A stretch of DNA of 64,000 nt from Paenibacillus sp. 1011MAR3C5 (GTDB lineage: Bacteria; Bacillota; Bacilli; Paenibacillales; Paenibacillaceae), in NCBI RefSeq assembly GCF_003591485.1, contig NZ_QZCF01000006.1, positions 124,001-188,000 on the forward strand, in the 5' to 3' direction. Position numbers and translations under genes: made by a program. This document shows, piece by piece, positions 25,956-35,074 of this stretch; position 1 is the first letter of the stretch, and each line of letters starts with the position of its first letter. Under the pieces are notes generated by a model. That model made no database searches and was not told the origin of the DNA. It was given only the letters and a program-made list of their open reading frames with translations.

Positions 25956-27866
25956 TTAGAACGGATTCAATACATGGAAAAACACATTCGGCGAGGCCAT
26001 ACGGTAGTAATAGCTGCACCAGCCGGCACCCTTATTGTTGAACCGGTTGGTCGTGCTGTAAAGAAGCCGTTCCTGCTCCAGCTCCTCGACCCGGTCGATA
26101 CGGCCTTCCACATAATCGATAAGACGCATGCTAGCTGTATCCAGACGGTTGATAACGCCGCCATAACGGATATCGATGACTTCCCAGCCGAATACTTTGA
26201 ACATGCTCAGCCATTGCGCCCGATGAGCAGCGCGCAGCTCCGATACCGCCTTCGAGATGAGCGGCAGCGTCTCGGTCGCAATACGCTTCAGCGTCTCTTT
26301 GTCGCCTGCATCATACGCACGCTTCAGCTCGATGCCGATCTCGCTCTTTACCTTGAGCACGGCCGCAAGCTTCTGCGGCACCTCGAACAGATAGTCCAGC
26401 TCCGCTTCCGGATTACGGCGCGATGCGATATTTTGCTCTACGCCAGCATAATGCTCGTTCATGGCGAGGCCTTCGATTTGCTTGTCGAACAGGCCAAGCA
26501 GCACGTCCTGGTACAGAAGGAACTTCGACGGGTTGCTTTGCTTCTGGTTGTTCGGCTCCGCGCCCGGCGTCTCATCCAGGTACTTCAGCTGCAGATACGT
26601 GTCTCCATCGATGCCTGTGCAGAACTTGACGCGCTCCGCCACAACGTCCATATCCGGCGAACCTGCCGTGTAAGCATGCTCCGCGTATAGCTGCAAGCCG
26701 AGGAATGCGATGTACGGGTTGCTCTCCATGCCGTCGTCGCCCCACATCGTAGCGTACACTTCGTTAATGCCTTCTTTCTTGCATACGGTCAATGCTGTGT
26801 CCGTAGCCGGCAGGGACAGGCCGTAGTTGACGCCGAACGTATTGAACACCCATACTGCGCCTGCAAATACCAGATTGTTGCCGAGCGGACGATGCTTGGC
26901 AATCAGTGTCTCGTAATCTTGGCTGTCGACATGGTTGTAATCCCAATACACAAGATCGACATCTTTCGGAATGCGGGCAGCCATTTCTTCCGGAATTTGC
27001 GTCTCATGGCCATAATAGTCCTCGCCGTTCGACGAAGCCAGCTTCAGGAACATGTCGCTCCACATGAGCGACTTCAGGCCGAGGCGCCGCGTCACCGCAA
27101 GCACCTTATCCAGATGATTCGTCATAATATCGAAACGGCTAATGTGGCCGTTGTGATCCAGGAATTTGCCGCGTCCAAGCTCTTCCGCCTCGTCCATGCC
27201 GATATGGATTTTTTTGCTGCGGAATGGAGCCATGACACTCTTAATCATATTTTCTACCAGAAGATCCGTTTTCTCCGATCCAACCAGAAGCGCGCCCTTC
27301 GTATCCTTGTATTCCTTCACCGGCTCCCACTTCAGGAACTCTTCCAGATGCGCAAGGGTCTGGATGCTCGGGAACGCTTCAATACCGAATTGATCTGCAT
27401 AATCGTCGATTTCCTTCAGTTCCGCAGCGGAATAACGACCGCGCATGTAGCCAAAGTACGGCTCTCCTTCGATCTCATACGTATCTTCCATATACAGCAT
27501 GACCGTATTCAGACCCATAAGCGCCATCTTGCGAAGCATGAACTTGAAGGCACCTACCGTCAAGACACCGTTACGGGACAAGTCGAACATTGGTCCGATG
27601 GTATCGAACTGTTGAGTCTCGCTCAGCTCGAACGTCTCCCCTGCGCCGCCTTTCTGCACCAGCAATCCGAGTCCCCGGAAAAATTGATGCTTTGCCGCAT
27701 AGCGAATATACGCCTGATTGCCCTGCAAACCAACTTGAAGCTCCTTCTCAGAAGGCTCGACGGATACGACGATACCGCCCTCCGCTTCCGTTACGCCCAG
27801 ATCCTTCAGCAGCAGCTCGATGCCAGACCGTAGCTCTGCCGTATTGCCTTGAAACTGCAATTTCAT
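25956..27866 (-). CDS. GH20 beta-N-acetylhexosaminidase, cytoplasmic type
   Basis: A 636-residue protein. The N-terminal alpha/beta domain (about 1-90) precedes a (beta/alpha)8 barrel with DLSRNGVLTVGAFKFMLRKMALMG. The catalytic Asp-Glu pair lies in KKIHIGMDEAEELGRG (about residue 225), which performs substrate-assisted hydrolysis of terminal GlcNAc/GalNAc. A helical C-terminal region follows. No signal peptide is visible, so it probably acts on imported oligosaccharides. The ATG at 27866 has AGGAGG. It lies next to the SLH-anchored phosphodiester glycosidase, and a shared role in amino-sugar polymer turnover is inference. Confidence 0.9.
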   Translation of the reverse strand: MKLQFQGNTAELRSGIELLLKDLGVTEAEGGIVVSVEPSEKELQVGLQGNQAYIRYAAKHQFFRGLGLLVQKGGAGETFELSETQQFDTIGPMFDLSRNGVLTVGAFKFMLRKMALMGLNTVMLYMEDTYEIEGEPYFGYMRGRYSAAELKEIDDYADQFGIEAFPSIQTLAHLEEFLKWEPVKEYKDTKGALLVGSEKTDLLVENMIKSVMAPFRSKKIHIGMDEAEELGRGKFLDHNGHISRFDIMTNHLDKVLAVTRRLGLKSLMWSDMFLKLASSNGEDYYGHETQIPEEMAARIPKDVDLVYWDYNHVDSQDYETLIAKHRPLGNNLVFAGAVWVFNTFGVNYGLSLPATDTALTVCKKEGINEVYATMWGDDGMESNPYIAFLGLQLYAEHAYTAGSPDMDVVAERVKFCTGIDGDTYLQLKYLDETPGAEPNNQKQSNPSKFLLYQDVLLGLFDKQIEGLAMNEHYAGVEQNIASRRNPEAELDYLFEVPQKLAAVLKVKSEIGIELKRAYDAGDKETLKRIATETLPLISKAVSELRAAHRAQWLSMFKVFGWEVIDIRYGGVINRLDTASMRLIDYVEGRIDRVEELEQERLLYSTTNRFNNKGAGWCSYYYRMASPNVFFHVLNPF

Positions 27867-28049
27867 CTAACGTTCCTCCTAAGAGTGATTGAATCATTCA
27901 TATATATGTATTTTACATCAAAACGAATGATCGAATCCATCATGAAAAAGTGACAAAAAAAGACGATGACTAGAAAATGATCACCGCTCTCGCTATTCCG
28001 CTTGCGGCGTAACTCGATGGATAGAATCGGTACAAGCTTTCAATTCCTG

Positions 28050-28601
28050 TCAGATATTCAAATGGGGAATAACAAATCCGCCGTAAGCAAAGGCCGCAAC
28101 AATAACCAGCGCGGGATGAATCTTGCGAATTTGCATCGCCCAAAATGCTACTGCGGCAATAATAAGCGACTGAATCCATCCGATGGAAGCGACCGCGCTT
28201 TCCCCCATCTGCCAGGTCAGCACCAGCATCAGAATGGCAATGACCGGCTGGATCAGCAGCGTCATCCCTTTTACAACGGGCGACTGGCGATGCTTGCGCA
28301 GCACGTTGAGCAAGATGATAAGCGCCACAGCTGATGGTACGATCGTTGCCGCCAAAGCGACAATCAATCCGATCCATCCGCTGGCATCATAGCCGACAAA
28401 GGCAGCCATCTTCGTCGCGATGGGCCCCGGCAGCGCATTCCCCAGCGCTAGTATATTGGAGAACTCAGACGGCGTCGTCCACGCATAATTCGTCACGACC
28501 TCCTGGTACATAAGCGGAATCGATGCGGGCCCTCCGCCATATCCCAGCACATTAGCGACGAAGAAGCCGAGTAGCAGCCGCCACCATTCAATCCATTCCA
28601 T
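28050..28601 (-). CDS. Chromate transporter half-protein (short-chain CHR), second subunit
   Basis: A 183-residue membrane protein with one CHR domain. It has VLGYGGGPASIPLMYQEVV near the N-terminus and NALPGPIATKMAAFVGY. Short CHR proteins are encoded in pairs whose halves insert in opposite orientation. The pair exports chromate or transports another oxyanion. It overlaps its partner by 14 nt. A GGAGG site precedes the ATG. Bacillus ywrA/ywrB have the same arrangement. Confidence 0.9.
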   Translation of the reverse strand: MEWIEWWRLLLGFFVANVLGYGGGPASIPLMYQEVVTNYAWTTPSEFSNILALGNALPGPIATKMAAFVGYDASGWIGLIVALAATIVPSAVALIILLNVLRKHRQSPVVKGMTLLIQPVIAILMLVLTWQMGESAVASIGWIQSLIIAAVAFWAMQIRKIHPALVIVAAFAYGGFVIPHLNI

Positions 28602-29241
28602 GCGTAGCGCCTCCTTTCTCCTTCATGCGGGCTTCCTGTTCTCTCTTCTCTCGCCGTGCCTCTTGCCTCCGCTTCCAGGTATCGGCCATTCTCATATGGA
28701 AAGCGCCATATACCAGAAAAACCATAATGACGATTGCGGGATGCAGCTGGACCCATTGCAGCAAAACAAAGGACAGCACAAAAAAAGCCCCGCCTGCCCA
28801 TTTGCCCAGCCCCTTCACTGCCCGCTCGCCGAATTCGTAAGCCATCATGGCCAGCATGACGGCAATTACGGGAATGACCGCGCCGATCATGCCTTGAATA
28901 AAGGCTGAACCACTTAGCCATTGCACCGCCGACAGCAGGGCTAGCATCGCAATCGTGGAAGGGATAATATGCGCCAGCACGGAGACAATCGCACCTGCCG
29001 TTCCTTTCAGCCGATAGCCCAGATAAGCGGCCATCTTCGTCGCGATCGGGCCCGGCAGCGCATTCGCCAGCGCCAATATTTCGCCAAACTCCTCGTCGTC
29101 AATCCACTTATATTGGTTAACCGCTTCATAGCGGATCAGCGGAATAACTGACGGGCCGCCGCCGTATCCCAGCACACCCGTCTTTATCATCGCCCAACTT
29201 AATTGCACATATGGATTGCCTTCGGCCCTCTTCTCTCCCAT
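28588..29241 (-). CDS. Chromate transporter half-protein (short-chain CHR), first subunit
   Basis: A 217-residue CHR-domain membrane protein with VLGYGGGPSVIPLIRYEAV, NALPGPIATKMAAYLGY and about six hydrophobic segments. It has a basic C-terminal tail (KRRQEARREKREQEARMKEK) that overlaps the start of the partner gene. It works with the neighbouring half-protein. The Lrp-type regulator lies 5 nt upstream in the same operon, as for chrS in Bacillus. Confidence 0.9.
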   Translation of the reverse strand: MGEKRAEGNPYVQLSWAMIKTGVLGYGGGPSVIPLIRYEAVNQYKWIDDEEFGEILALANALPGPIATKMAAYLGYRLKGTAGAIVSVLAHIIPSTIAMLALLSAVQWLSGSAFIQGMIGAVIPVIAVMLAMMAYEFGERAVKGLGKWAGGAFFVLSFVLLQWVQLHPAIVIMVFLVYGAFHMRMADTWKRRQEARREKREQEARMKEKGGATHGMD

Positions 29242-29246
29242 AGCAG

Positions 29247-29729
29247 CTACAACCTCATTCCCATGCGGCTCTTATAGCGGTTAATGAGCAGCTGACAGTC
29301 CACGCCCGTAATGCCCGGCAGCACATACAGCTTCTCCCGCATGAAATATTCCATCTCCGCATTATTGCGGAACAAGCCATGCATATGAAGCTTGCTTGGT
29401 CCCGTCATATGATACAAGCTGGTGACGTACGGCTCCTCCGCTAGCTGATCGGCCACGTCATGCAGATGCTTCGGCTCCACTTCAACATTGAAGAACGCTG
29501 ATACGCCGATGCCGATTTTCTCCGGATTAATGACGGCGGTGAATCGCTCGATTACGCCGGCATCCATCAAGGCGCTGACTCTCGCCTGCACAGCAACCCG
29601 AGACAATCCGATCTCCTTGGCAAGATCCGTGTAAGAAATTCGTCCATTGCGATTCAGCTCTTTTATGATTTTACGGTCTATTTCATCGATCTCTACGGCT
29701 TCCGTGCCCTGTTCCCATTTTTCGGTCAA
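29247..29729 (-). CDS. Lrp/AsnC-family regulator of the chromate operon (YwrC/ChrS-like)
   Basis: A 160-residue protein with an N-terminal HTH ([38 protein letters not shown]) and a C-terminal RAM/AsnC ligand domain ending in [18 protein letters not shown]. The start is a TTG (29729) with GGGAG 9 nt upstream. It is the first gene of the operon with the two CHR half-proteins. In Bacillus subtilis the equivalent regulator represses the chromate genes. An ATAACGTTAT palindrome at 29777-29786, between the divergent genes, is a candidate operator. Confidence 0.88.
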   Translation of the reverse strand: MTEKWEQGTEAVEIDEIDRKIIKELNRNGRISYTDLAKEIGLSRVAVQARVSALMDAGVIERFTAVINPEKIGIGVSAFFNVEVEPKHLHDVADQLAEEPYVTSLYHMTGPSKLHMHGLFRNNAEMEYFMREKLYVLPGITGVDCQLLINRYKSRMGMRL

Positions 29730-29776
29730 GCTCTGTCACTCCCATCTATTCAACCTTATGGTTCAACCCACAAATT

Positions 29777-29786
29777 AAACATAACG
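29777..29786. promoter_or_regulatory. Candidate operator in the divergent Lrp/GGT intergenic region
   Basis: The 10-bp perfect palindrome ATAACGTTAT lies 48 bp upstream of the Lrp-type gene and about 200 bp upstream of the GGT-like gene. It is short, so support is limited. Confidence 0.3.
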
Positions 29787-29987
29787 TTATCATTTTACAC
29801 ATTTGACTTACGATATGTATTACTATAATGATGATCGCATTCATTATCAACCCAATTCATGCATTTTTCTTACTTAGTTATTGCGCACCTGCACAGATGA
29901 TGGTATTTTTAGATCTAGCTAAGGCGTGAGGAAATCTATCATAAGCTTTCTTAAAATCATCATGGGAACGGTTGAGGAGTGATCTGC

Positions 29988-31568
29988 ATGAAGCAGCCGG
30001 TTTTCGGCAGCGAGACGATGGTTGTCAGTCCGCATTATTTGGCAAGCGCGGCAGGAGCCCGCATTCTGGAGCAAGGCGGCAATGCTTTCGATGCGGCCGT
30101 CGCGGTAAGCGCCTGTCTGGCAGTTGTGTATCCCCATATGACCAGTATCGGCGGCGACGCGTTTTGGCTCACCTACCATCAGGATGAGGGAACTGTTCGC
30201 GGCTACAATGCCAGCGGCCGTGCCGGATATGAGGCTACGCTCGACCGGTATGCAGGCATGGCAGCTATTCCAAGACGAGGCGTCGGGAGCATCGTGACGG
30301 TCCCCGGCATGGTAGACGGCTGGCATGCCGTTCACAGCCGGTATGGCAAGCTGGCCTGGGGAGAGGTGCTCGCTCCCGCGCTTCACTATGCCGAGCACGG
30401 CTTTCCCATGACGCAGGATCAATTTGCCAATACAGCGCAATATGCGCATGTTCTCGCGGCAACGCCGGAGACAGCGGCCATCTACCTGCCCGGAGGCTCG
30501 CCGATGCAGCCCAAGGAGCGCTTCCGCCAACCTGCTATGGCCCGAACGCTTAAGCGCATCGTAGAATACGGACGGGACGAATTCTACAATGGAGAGACTG
30601 CCGCGGAGATCGCCTCGTTCCTGGCAAGGCACGGCGGTCTATTGACAGCCGATGATCTGGCCGAACATCAGGGGGATTGGGTCGAGCCGATCCAAGGTTC
30701 CTACCGGGGGCATACGCTCTATCAGATGCCGCCCAACTCGCAAGGCTTCACCGGCATTATGGCGCTGCAAATACTGGAAAACTTTGACTTCTCAGCCATT
30801 GAGCACGGATCTTATGAATACTACCAGCTTTGCGTCGAAGCCGTTAAGCTCAGCTTTCGGGACAGGGACGCTTATTTGACCGATCCGGCATTCGCCCAGG
30901 TACCGCTGGAACGGCTGCTCAGCAAGAGCTACGCCGCTGCCTTGTCCGCGTCCATTCAATTGGACCGGGTGTCATCCATGGCAACTCAGCCAACCGGCAG
31001 CGATACGGCATATGCGGCCGTCATCGATCGGGAGGGCAATGCGGTATCCTTCATTCAAAGCCTTTATTTTGAGTTCGGCTCGGGCGTAGTGGCGGGCGAA
31101 ACGGGCATTTTATTGCAAAATCGGGGATCTTTCTTCTCCCTTGATCCCGACCATGTGAATAGGCTCCAGCCGGGCAAGCGGACCTTCCATACCCTCATGC
31201 CGGCTATGGCTTGCGTGGACGGCAAGCCGTCCATTCTATACGGGACGCAAGGCGGTGAAGGCCAGCCGCAGACGCAGACGGCCATCTTCACACGTATGGT
31301 CGATTACGGCATGGACCCGCAGCAGGCGATTGCCGAGCCGCGATGGGTGTGGGGACGGACATGGGGCGAGCTTACTCAGGAGTTAAAGGTGGAAGCCCGC
31401 GTCGGCGATGATGTCTTGGGCAAGCTGACGAAGGCCGGACATATGGTCCGCAAAGCCGCCCCGTTCGACGGCATCATGGGGCACGCTTGTGCGATTCGCC
31501 GGGATGCGAACGGCTACCTGCAAGGCGGCGTCGATCCCCGAAGCGACGGAGGGGCCTTTGGGTGGTAA
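29988..31568 (+). CDS. Gamma-glutamyltranspeptidase family protein (YwrD-like)
   Basis: A protein of about 526 residues of the GGT Ntn-hydrolase family. The large-subunit region has GSETMVVSPHYLASAAGARIL and GGNAFDAAVAVSACLAVVYPH. The self-cleavage site is at GSDTAYAAVIDREGNAVSFIQS, where Thr becomes the nucleophile. LLQNRGSFFSLDP and GTQGGEGQPQTQTAIF follow in the small subunit. No signal peptide is visible, which is unusual for a classical GGT but fits the YwrD subgroup. I chose the ATG at 29988 with GAGGAG upstream. It diverges from the Lrp/chromate operon, the same neighbourhood as ywrD in Bacillus. Confidence 0.92.
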   Translation: MKQPVFGSETMVVSPHYLASAAGARILEQGGNAFDAAVAVSACLAVVYPHMTSIGGDAFWLTYHQDEGTVRGYNASGRAGYEATLDRYAGMAAIPRRGVGSIVTVPGMVDGWHAVHSRYGKLAWGEVLAPALHYAEHGFPMTQDQFANTAQYAHVLAATPETAAIYLPGGSPMQPKERFRQPAMARTLKRIVEYGRDEFYNGETAAEIASFLARHGGLLTADDLAEHQGDWVEPIQGSYRGHTLYQMPPNSQGFTGIMALQILENFDFSAIEHGSYEYYQLCVEAVKLSFRDRDAYLTDPAFAQVPLERLLSKSYAAALSASIQLDRVSSMATQPTGSDTAYAAVIDREGNAVSFIQSLYFEFGSGVVAGETGILLQNRGSFFSLDPDHVNRLQPGKRTFHTLMPAMACVDGKPSILYGTQGGEGQPQTQTAIFTRMVDYGMDPQQAIAEPRWVWGRTWGELTQELKVEARVGDDVLGKLTKAGHMVRKAAPFDGIMGHACAIRRDANGYLQGGVDPRSDGGAFGW

Positions 31569-31715
31569 AGATATGCGCCCGGACGCATACCGGGCGGCTC
31601 GTCCAGTAAGGATAGCTTGCCGACCGGCCTCTCCTTACGCAGCCCGTCATCGGCAATTGCGCCTGCGGAGATGGACAAGATGGGCCGAGCAGCGGCTTAA
31701 TCGACATAAATGGAG

Positions 31716-31750
31716 AAAGGAGACCTTCCTTATTCGGAAAGTCTCCTTTT
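31716..31750. terminator. Bidirectional terminator between GGT-like and ABC genes
   Basis: AAAGGAGAC (31716-31724) pairs with GTCTCCTTT (31741-31749), with an inner TTC/GAA pairing. T-runs are on both strands. It lies between converging transcripts. Confidence 0.8.
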
Positions 31751-31783
31751 ACGTCTATACCCTACATCATACTTAAACAGCGG

Positions 31784-32575
31784 TTATCGCATATCTCTCC
31801 GGTTATAGCCCACAAACAAGAGGACAAGCGCGATAGCCGTGATCCCCAGCGACAGCAGCGTATAGCCGATGTCTACCCCTTGATCAATCAAGGTAGCCGC
31901 ATCAGCATATTGAAACGGCGACAAAACACGCAAGTAATCGATATGGCCGCTGATCTCAATCGCCATGGACAGCAGGAAGGTGAGCAGCATGACGGCGGCA
32001 GAATAAGCAACCGCCCGCTTGGGCTGCCGCCCCGCCCCGGCGATGGCCATTCCAACGGTCAGAAAGATCAGCTGCACGAGCAGCATGCCTGCCATCAGCG
32101 ATAGGACCGCCCCGGTCCTGGACTCCTCTTCTCCATATGACCCGATCACCAGAATCGAGCCAATCAGCATAACTAGATTAAACACCAGAACTTGTGTCAG
32201 CGCTGCCAGCAGCTTGTGGAGGAGCAAGCGCCTACGCGACAGCGGCTTCGCAAGCAGAAATTCCGCCGTCTTATCCCGTTCTTCTTTGGAAATGATTGCA
32301 GCTCCCAGCATAGAAGCATGGATGGCCGCCATAAGCAGCAAATACAAAAACAATACACCGTAATAGCCGATCGGCGTTCCGATATCAAGCTCGCCTACGC
32401 CCATGACCGCCTGCAGCGCCTTAGGCATATCGGCCATCAAGGCGTTCATCGCATCGCCGGATTCCTCCATGCCCGTGAACTTGCCCATACCTGCGGCCAG
32501 CATGGCGATGATGCCCGCGATCCAGATCAGCAGCGACTTCAGATGCGCTCTCATCTCTCTCTTATACAGATTCAT
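31784..32575 (-). CDS. ABC-2-type exporter permease, copy 2
   Basis: A 263-residue protein with about six membrane segments, starting MNLYKREMRAHLKSLLIWIAG. It carries ISKEERDKTAEFLLAKPLSRRRLLLHKLLAALTQVL, the conserved cytoplasmic loop of this ABC-2 subgroup. It is paralogous to the adjacent permease (shared KTADFLLAKP-type motif), so the two probably form a heterodimer with the ATPase. It is the last gene of the TetR-controlled operon. Confidence 0.85.
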   Translation of the reverse strand: MNLYKREMRAHLKSLLIWIAGIIAMLAAGMGKFTGMEESGDAMNALMADMPKALQAVMGVGELDIGTPIGYYGVLFLYLLLMAAIHASMLGAAIISKEERDKTAEFLLAKPLSRRRLLLHKLLAALTQVLVFNLVMLIGSILVIGSYGEEESRTGAVLSLMAGMLLVQLIFLTVGMAIAGAGRQPKRAVAYSAAVMLLTFLLSMAIEISGHIDYLRVLSPFQYADAATLIDQGVDIGYTLLSLGITAIALVLLFVGYNRRDMR

Positions 32576-32590
32576 TGCTCACGCCTCCCT

Positions 32591-33388
32591 TTATACCGCA
32601 TGGACATCTCTTTTCCGGTACCGAATATATCCAAAGAGCGAGCAAGCGGCGATAATGATGAGCGAAGCCGCCACAAATCCCGTCTCATAGCTCCCATGCT
32701 GAATAATATAAGCCCGGTCAAAATAATGAAACGGCGTCACATAACGAAGCTTCCCGTCCCCTGAAGAAGAGCCGATAAATGTCAGCACGAAGAAAGCAAA
32801 CACCGTACCCAGCGAGACCGGCAATACCGTTTTCATCCGGGGCAGCAGCATCGCCGCTGCGATTCCCATCGCCAGAAAGATGAGCTGCATCAGGAGCAGA
32901 CTGAGCGAGATTAGTGCAAACGCCCCGTAATCATAAGGCTCCAGCGCAACTGAGGACGCGATAAGGCTGGCAGCCGCAAAATAAACCGCGTTCGTCGCAA
33001 GGAGCAGCGTCAGCGCAGCCAGCGTCTTCGACGTAATGATCGCCCCCCGTGTAACTGGCTTAGCCAGCAGGAAGTCGGCTGTCTTCTCCCGGGTTTCTTT
33101 GGATAGAATCGAACTGCCCAAATGCATGGCCTGAATCGCGCCGCATAACGACACATACAGAAATATATAAGAATAATACCCTAGCAAGGATGCGATAGAA
33201 TCGATCTGAATGCCAATTGCTTGAACCACGGACTCCGGCATGGATGCCAGCACTTCCATGAAGGTCTCCGCATCGCCTGCGAAGGAAGGGTACATCGCCA
33301 TCATAAGCAAAACAAGCCCGGTCATCGAAGCCGTCCAGATCAATGTCGCATTGCGGTACGCTTTGAGCTCATAGAGATACATGTTCAT
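32591..33388 (-). CDS. ABC-2-type exporter permease, copy 1
   Basis: A 265-residue six-span protein beginning MNMYLYELKAYRNATLIWTAS. The loop LSKETREKTADFLLAKPVTRGAIITSKTLAALTLLL matches its paralogue downstream. It lies 4 nt after the ATPase gene and 15 nt before the second permease. The transported compound is not predictable; relatives export drugs, peptides or lipids. Confidence 0.85.
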   Translation of the reverse strand: MNMYLYELKAYRNATLIWTASMTGLVLLMMAMYPSFAGDAETFMEVLASMPESVVQAIGIQIDSIASLLGYYSYIFLYVSLCGAIQAMHLGSSILSKETREKTADFLLAKPVTRGAIITSKTLAALTLLLATNAVYFAAASLIASSVALEPYDYGAFALISLSLLLMQLIFLAMGIAAAMLLPRMKTVLPVSLGTVFAFFVLTFIGSSSGDGKLRYVTPFHYFDRAYIIQHGSYETGFVAASLIIIAACSLFGYIRYRKRDVHAV

Positions 33389-33392
33389 TCTC

Positions 33393-34277
33393 TCACGCCT
33401 CCTTCGCGTAGTAATGCATGAAGATTTCCTCCAGATCCGGCTCCTCCACCCAAAGGTTCAACAGATCGAGCTCCGCTATCCTGCGCATGACGATATTAAT
33501 ATCGCCCTGGAACAGAAAGCTGGCTTCTCCATTCTTGAAGTGCCATTCCGTCACGCCCTCTATCGCAAACGCGCCCTCCCGCAGTTCATCCTTCACTTGC
33601 AGCTTAAACTTCTTGTAGGTGCGGTCCTTCAGCTCACTCATCTTCTCCAGTGCGATGAGCCGCCCTTCCTTGATGATGGCGACACGGTCGCACAGACGCT
33701 GCACCTCGCTCAAAATATGGGACGAGAACAGAATGGTAGCCCCTTTCCGGTTCTCTTCCTCCAGCAAGCCGAAAAATCGCTGCTGCATGAGCGGATCCAG
33801 TCCGCTTGTCGGTTCGTCCAAAATAATCAGCTTCGGCTCATGCAGCAGCCCCTGCACGATACCGACCTTCTTCTTGTTGCCCAGCGATAGATCGTCGATC
33901 CGCTTGCTCATATCCAGCTCCAGCAGCTCTGCCAGCTCCGTCATCCGTTTGCGGCAATCCTTCTTGTAAAAGCTCGCTGAATAGTGAAGCAGGTCCCTCA
34001 CCCGCATATTGTCGTAATAAAAAACCTCCGAGGGCAAATATCCGATATGGCGCTTAATGTCAGGCCCGTAATGCACACAATCCTTGCCGAATATCTTCGC
34101 GCTGCCGCTCGTGGGATAGATAAGGCCCAGCATGGTGCGAATCGTCGTCGATTTGCCCGCTCCATTGGGTCCGATAAACCCGAAAATTTCTCCTTCTTCC
34201 ACTTGAAACGTCAGATCGTGAATTCCACGCGCTCCTCCATATGTCTTCGTCAGGCGATTCAACTCGATGATCGGCAT
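33393..34277 (-). CDS. ABC exporter ATP-binding protein
   Basis: A 294-residue ATPase with Walker A GPNGAGKST, signature LSLGNKKKVGIVQGLL (LSLGN in place of canonical LSGGQ), Walker B LIILDEPTSGLDP and the H-loop ILFSSHIL. A C-terminal domain of about 80 residues follows and ends EEIFMHYYAKEA. It powers the two downstream permeases. TetR is encoded immediately upstream on the same strand (gap 40 nt). Confidence 0.93.
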   Translation of the reverse strand: MPIIELNRLTKTYGGARGIHDLTFQVEEGEIFGFIGPNGAGKSTTIRTMLGLIYPTSGSAKIFGKDCVHYGPDIKRHIGYLPSEVFYYDNMRVRDLLHYSASFYKKDCRKRMTELAELLELDMSKRIDDLSLGNKKKVGIVQGLLHEPKLIILDEPTSGLDPLMQQRFFGLLEEENRKGATILFSSHILSEVQRLCDRVAIIKEGRLIALEKMSELKDRTYKKFKLQVKDELREGAFAIEGVTEWHFKNGEASFLFQGDINIVMRRIAELDLLNLWVEEPDLEEIFMHYYAKEA

Positions 34278-34317
34278 TCCCGATTCCTCCCGTTTTCATC
34301 CTGTGTGTACCCGTACG

Positions 34318-34938
34318 TCATTTGTAAAAGGTCGTTTTGAACATCTCCATGTACTCGTCGAATTCATCTATAATGCCATCCAGATCCAGCGCACCGCCCG
34401 TAAGCTTGCTGCGCTCTTTGTACTGCTCGCCTAATCCTTCGACCGTCCATAATATGACGTTGATCGCCCGCTCCGTGCTAACCCCGTCTTTGAACTTCGT
34501 CGCGTCGATGCCGGAGAATATCTTTCCGTATTCACTGGCCGACAGGCTCTGAATCCGCTCCAGAATATCCTCTCTAACCTCTTCAGCTTGCTCCAAGTAC
34601 ACGCTTTTCATATAATCCATCATACTTGGGTACTTGCCGAATACCGACATCTCCAGCCTGATCACCTGCTGCATCCGAACGAACAAATCCGTCTCCAGCA
34701 AATCCACCGTCTCCCGAAGCTCCCCGTTCACCACCTCAAGCGTATGGTCGTACAGAAAAAAGTATAGATCCTTCTTGCTTTTAAAATAATGAAAGACAAG
34801 TCCCTTTGAGATGCCAGCTTCCTTCGCAATCTCATTGGTCGAAGCGGCCGCATAGCCTTTCACTGCAAATTCCTTCAGCGCTGCGTTGATCACGCGCTCG
34901 CGCTTCTCTTCCTCTATGCTCAAAAACTTAGTAAACAA
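34318..34938 (-). CDS. TetR-family repressor of the ABC exporter operon
   Basis: A protein of about 206 residues. The HTH at about residues 8-55 reads KRERVINAALKEFAVKGYAAASTNEIAKEAGISKGLVFHYFKSKKDLY. I chose the TTG at 34938 because AGGAGG lies 8 nt upstream; an ATG 78 nt earlier has no ribosome binding site. The gene heads the operon with the ATPase and two permeases. Two TTGACC-N5-GGTCAA palindromes flank or overlap its promoter, indicating autorepression. The inducer is unknown and is probably a substrate of the exporter. Confidence 0.9.
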   Translation of the reverse strand: MFTKFLSIEEEKRERVINAALKEFAVKGYAAASTNEIAKEAGISKGLVFHYFKSKKDLYFFLYDHTLEVVNGELRETVDLLETDLFVRMQQVIRLEMSVFGKYPSMMDYMKSVYLEQAEEVREDILERIQSLSASEYGKIFSGIDATKFKDGVSTERAINVILWTVEGLGEQYKERSKLTGGALDLDGIIDEFDEYMEMFKTTFYK

Positions 34939-35015
34939 TGGTATGCCTCCTATTCGCGAATAGAACACCGTCCTCTTACGCTGCCGGCAAGCAGAGAGGA
35001 CAGCAAACAACAGCA

Positions 35016-35032
35016 TTGACCACCCCGGTCAA
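35016..35032. promoter_or_regulatory. TetR operator, promoter-downstream copy
   Basis: TTGACCACCCCGGTCAA, a 6-bp perfect inverted repeat with a 5-bp spacer, just downstream of the -10 box. Confidence 0.8.
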
Positions 35033-35036
35033 TGCC

Positions 35037-35066
35037 ATTATATCGTTCATTGACCACTGTGGTCAA
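35037..35066 (-). promoter_or_regulatory. Promoter of the TetR-ABC operon with embedded operator
   Basis: On the minus strand TTGACC (35066-35061) and TATAAT (35042-35037) are separated by 18 bp. The -35 box is one arm of the palindrome TTGACC-N5-GGTCAA at 35050-35066, the same motif as at 35016-35032. The centres are 34 bp apart, so repressor dimers would cover both sides of the -10. Confidence 0.85.
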
Positions 35067-35074
35067 TTACGATT

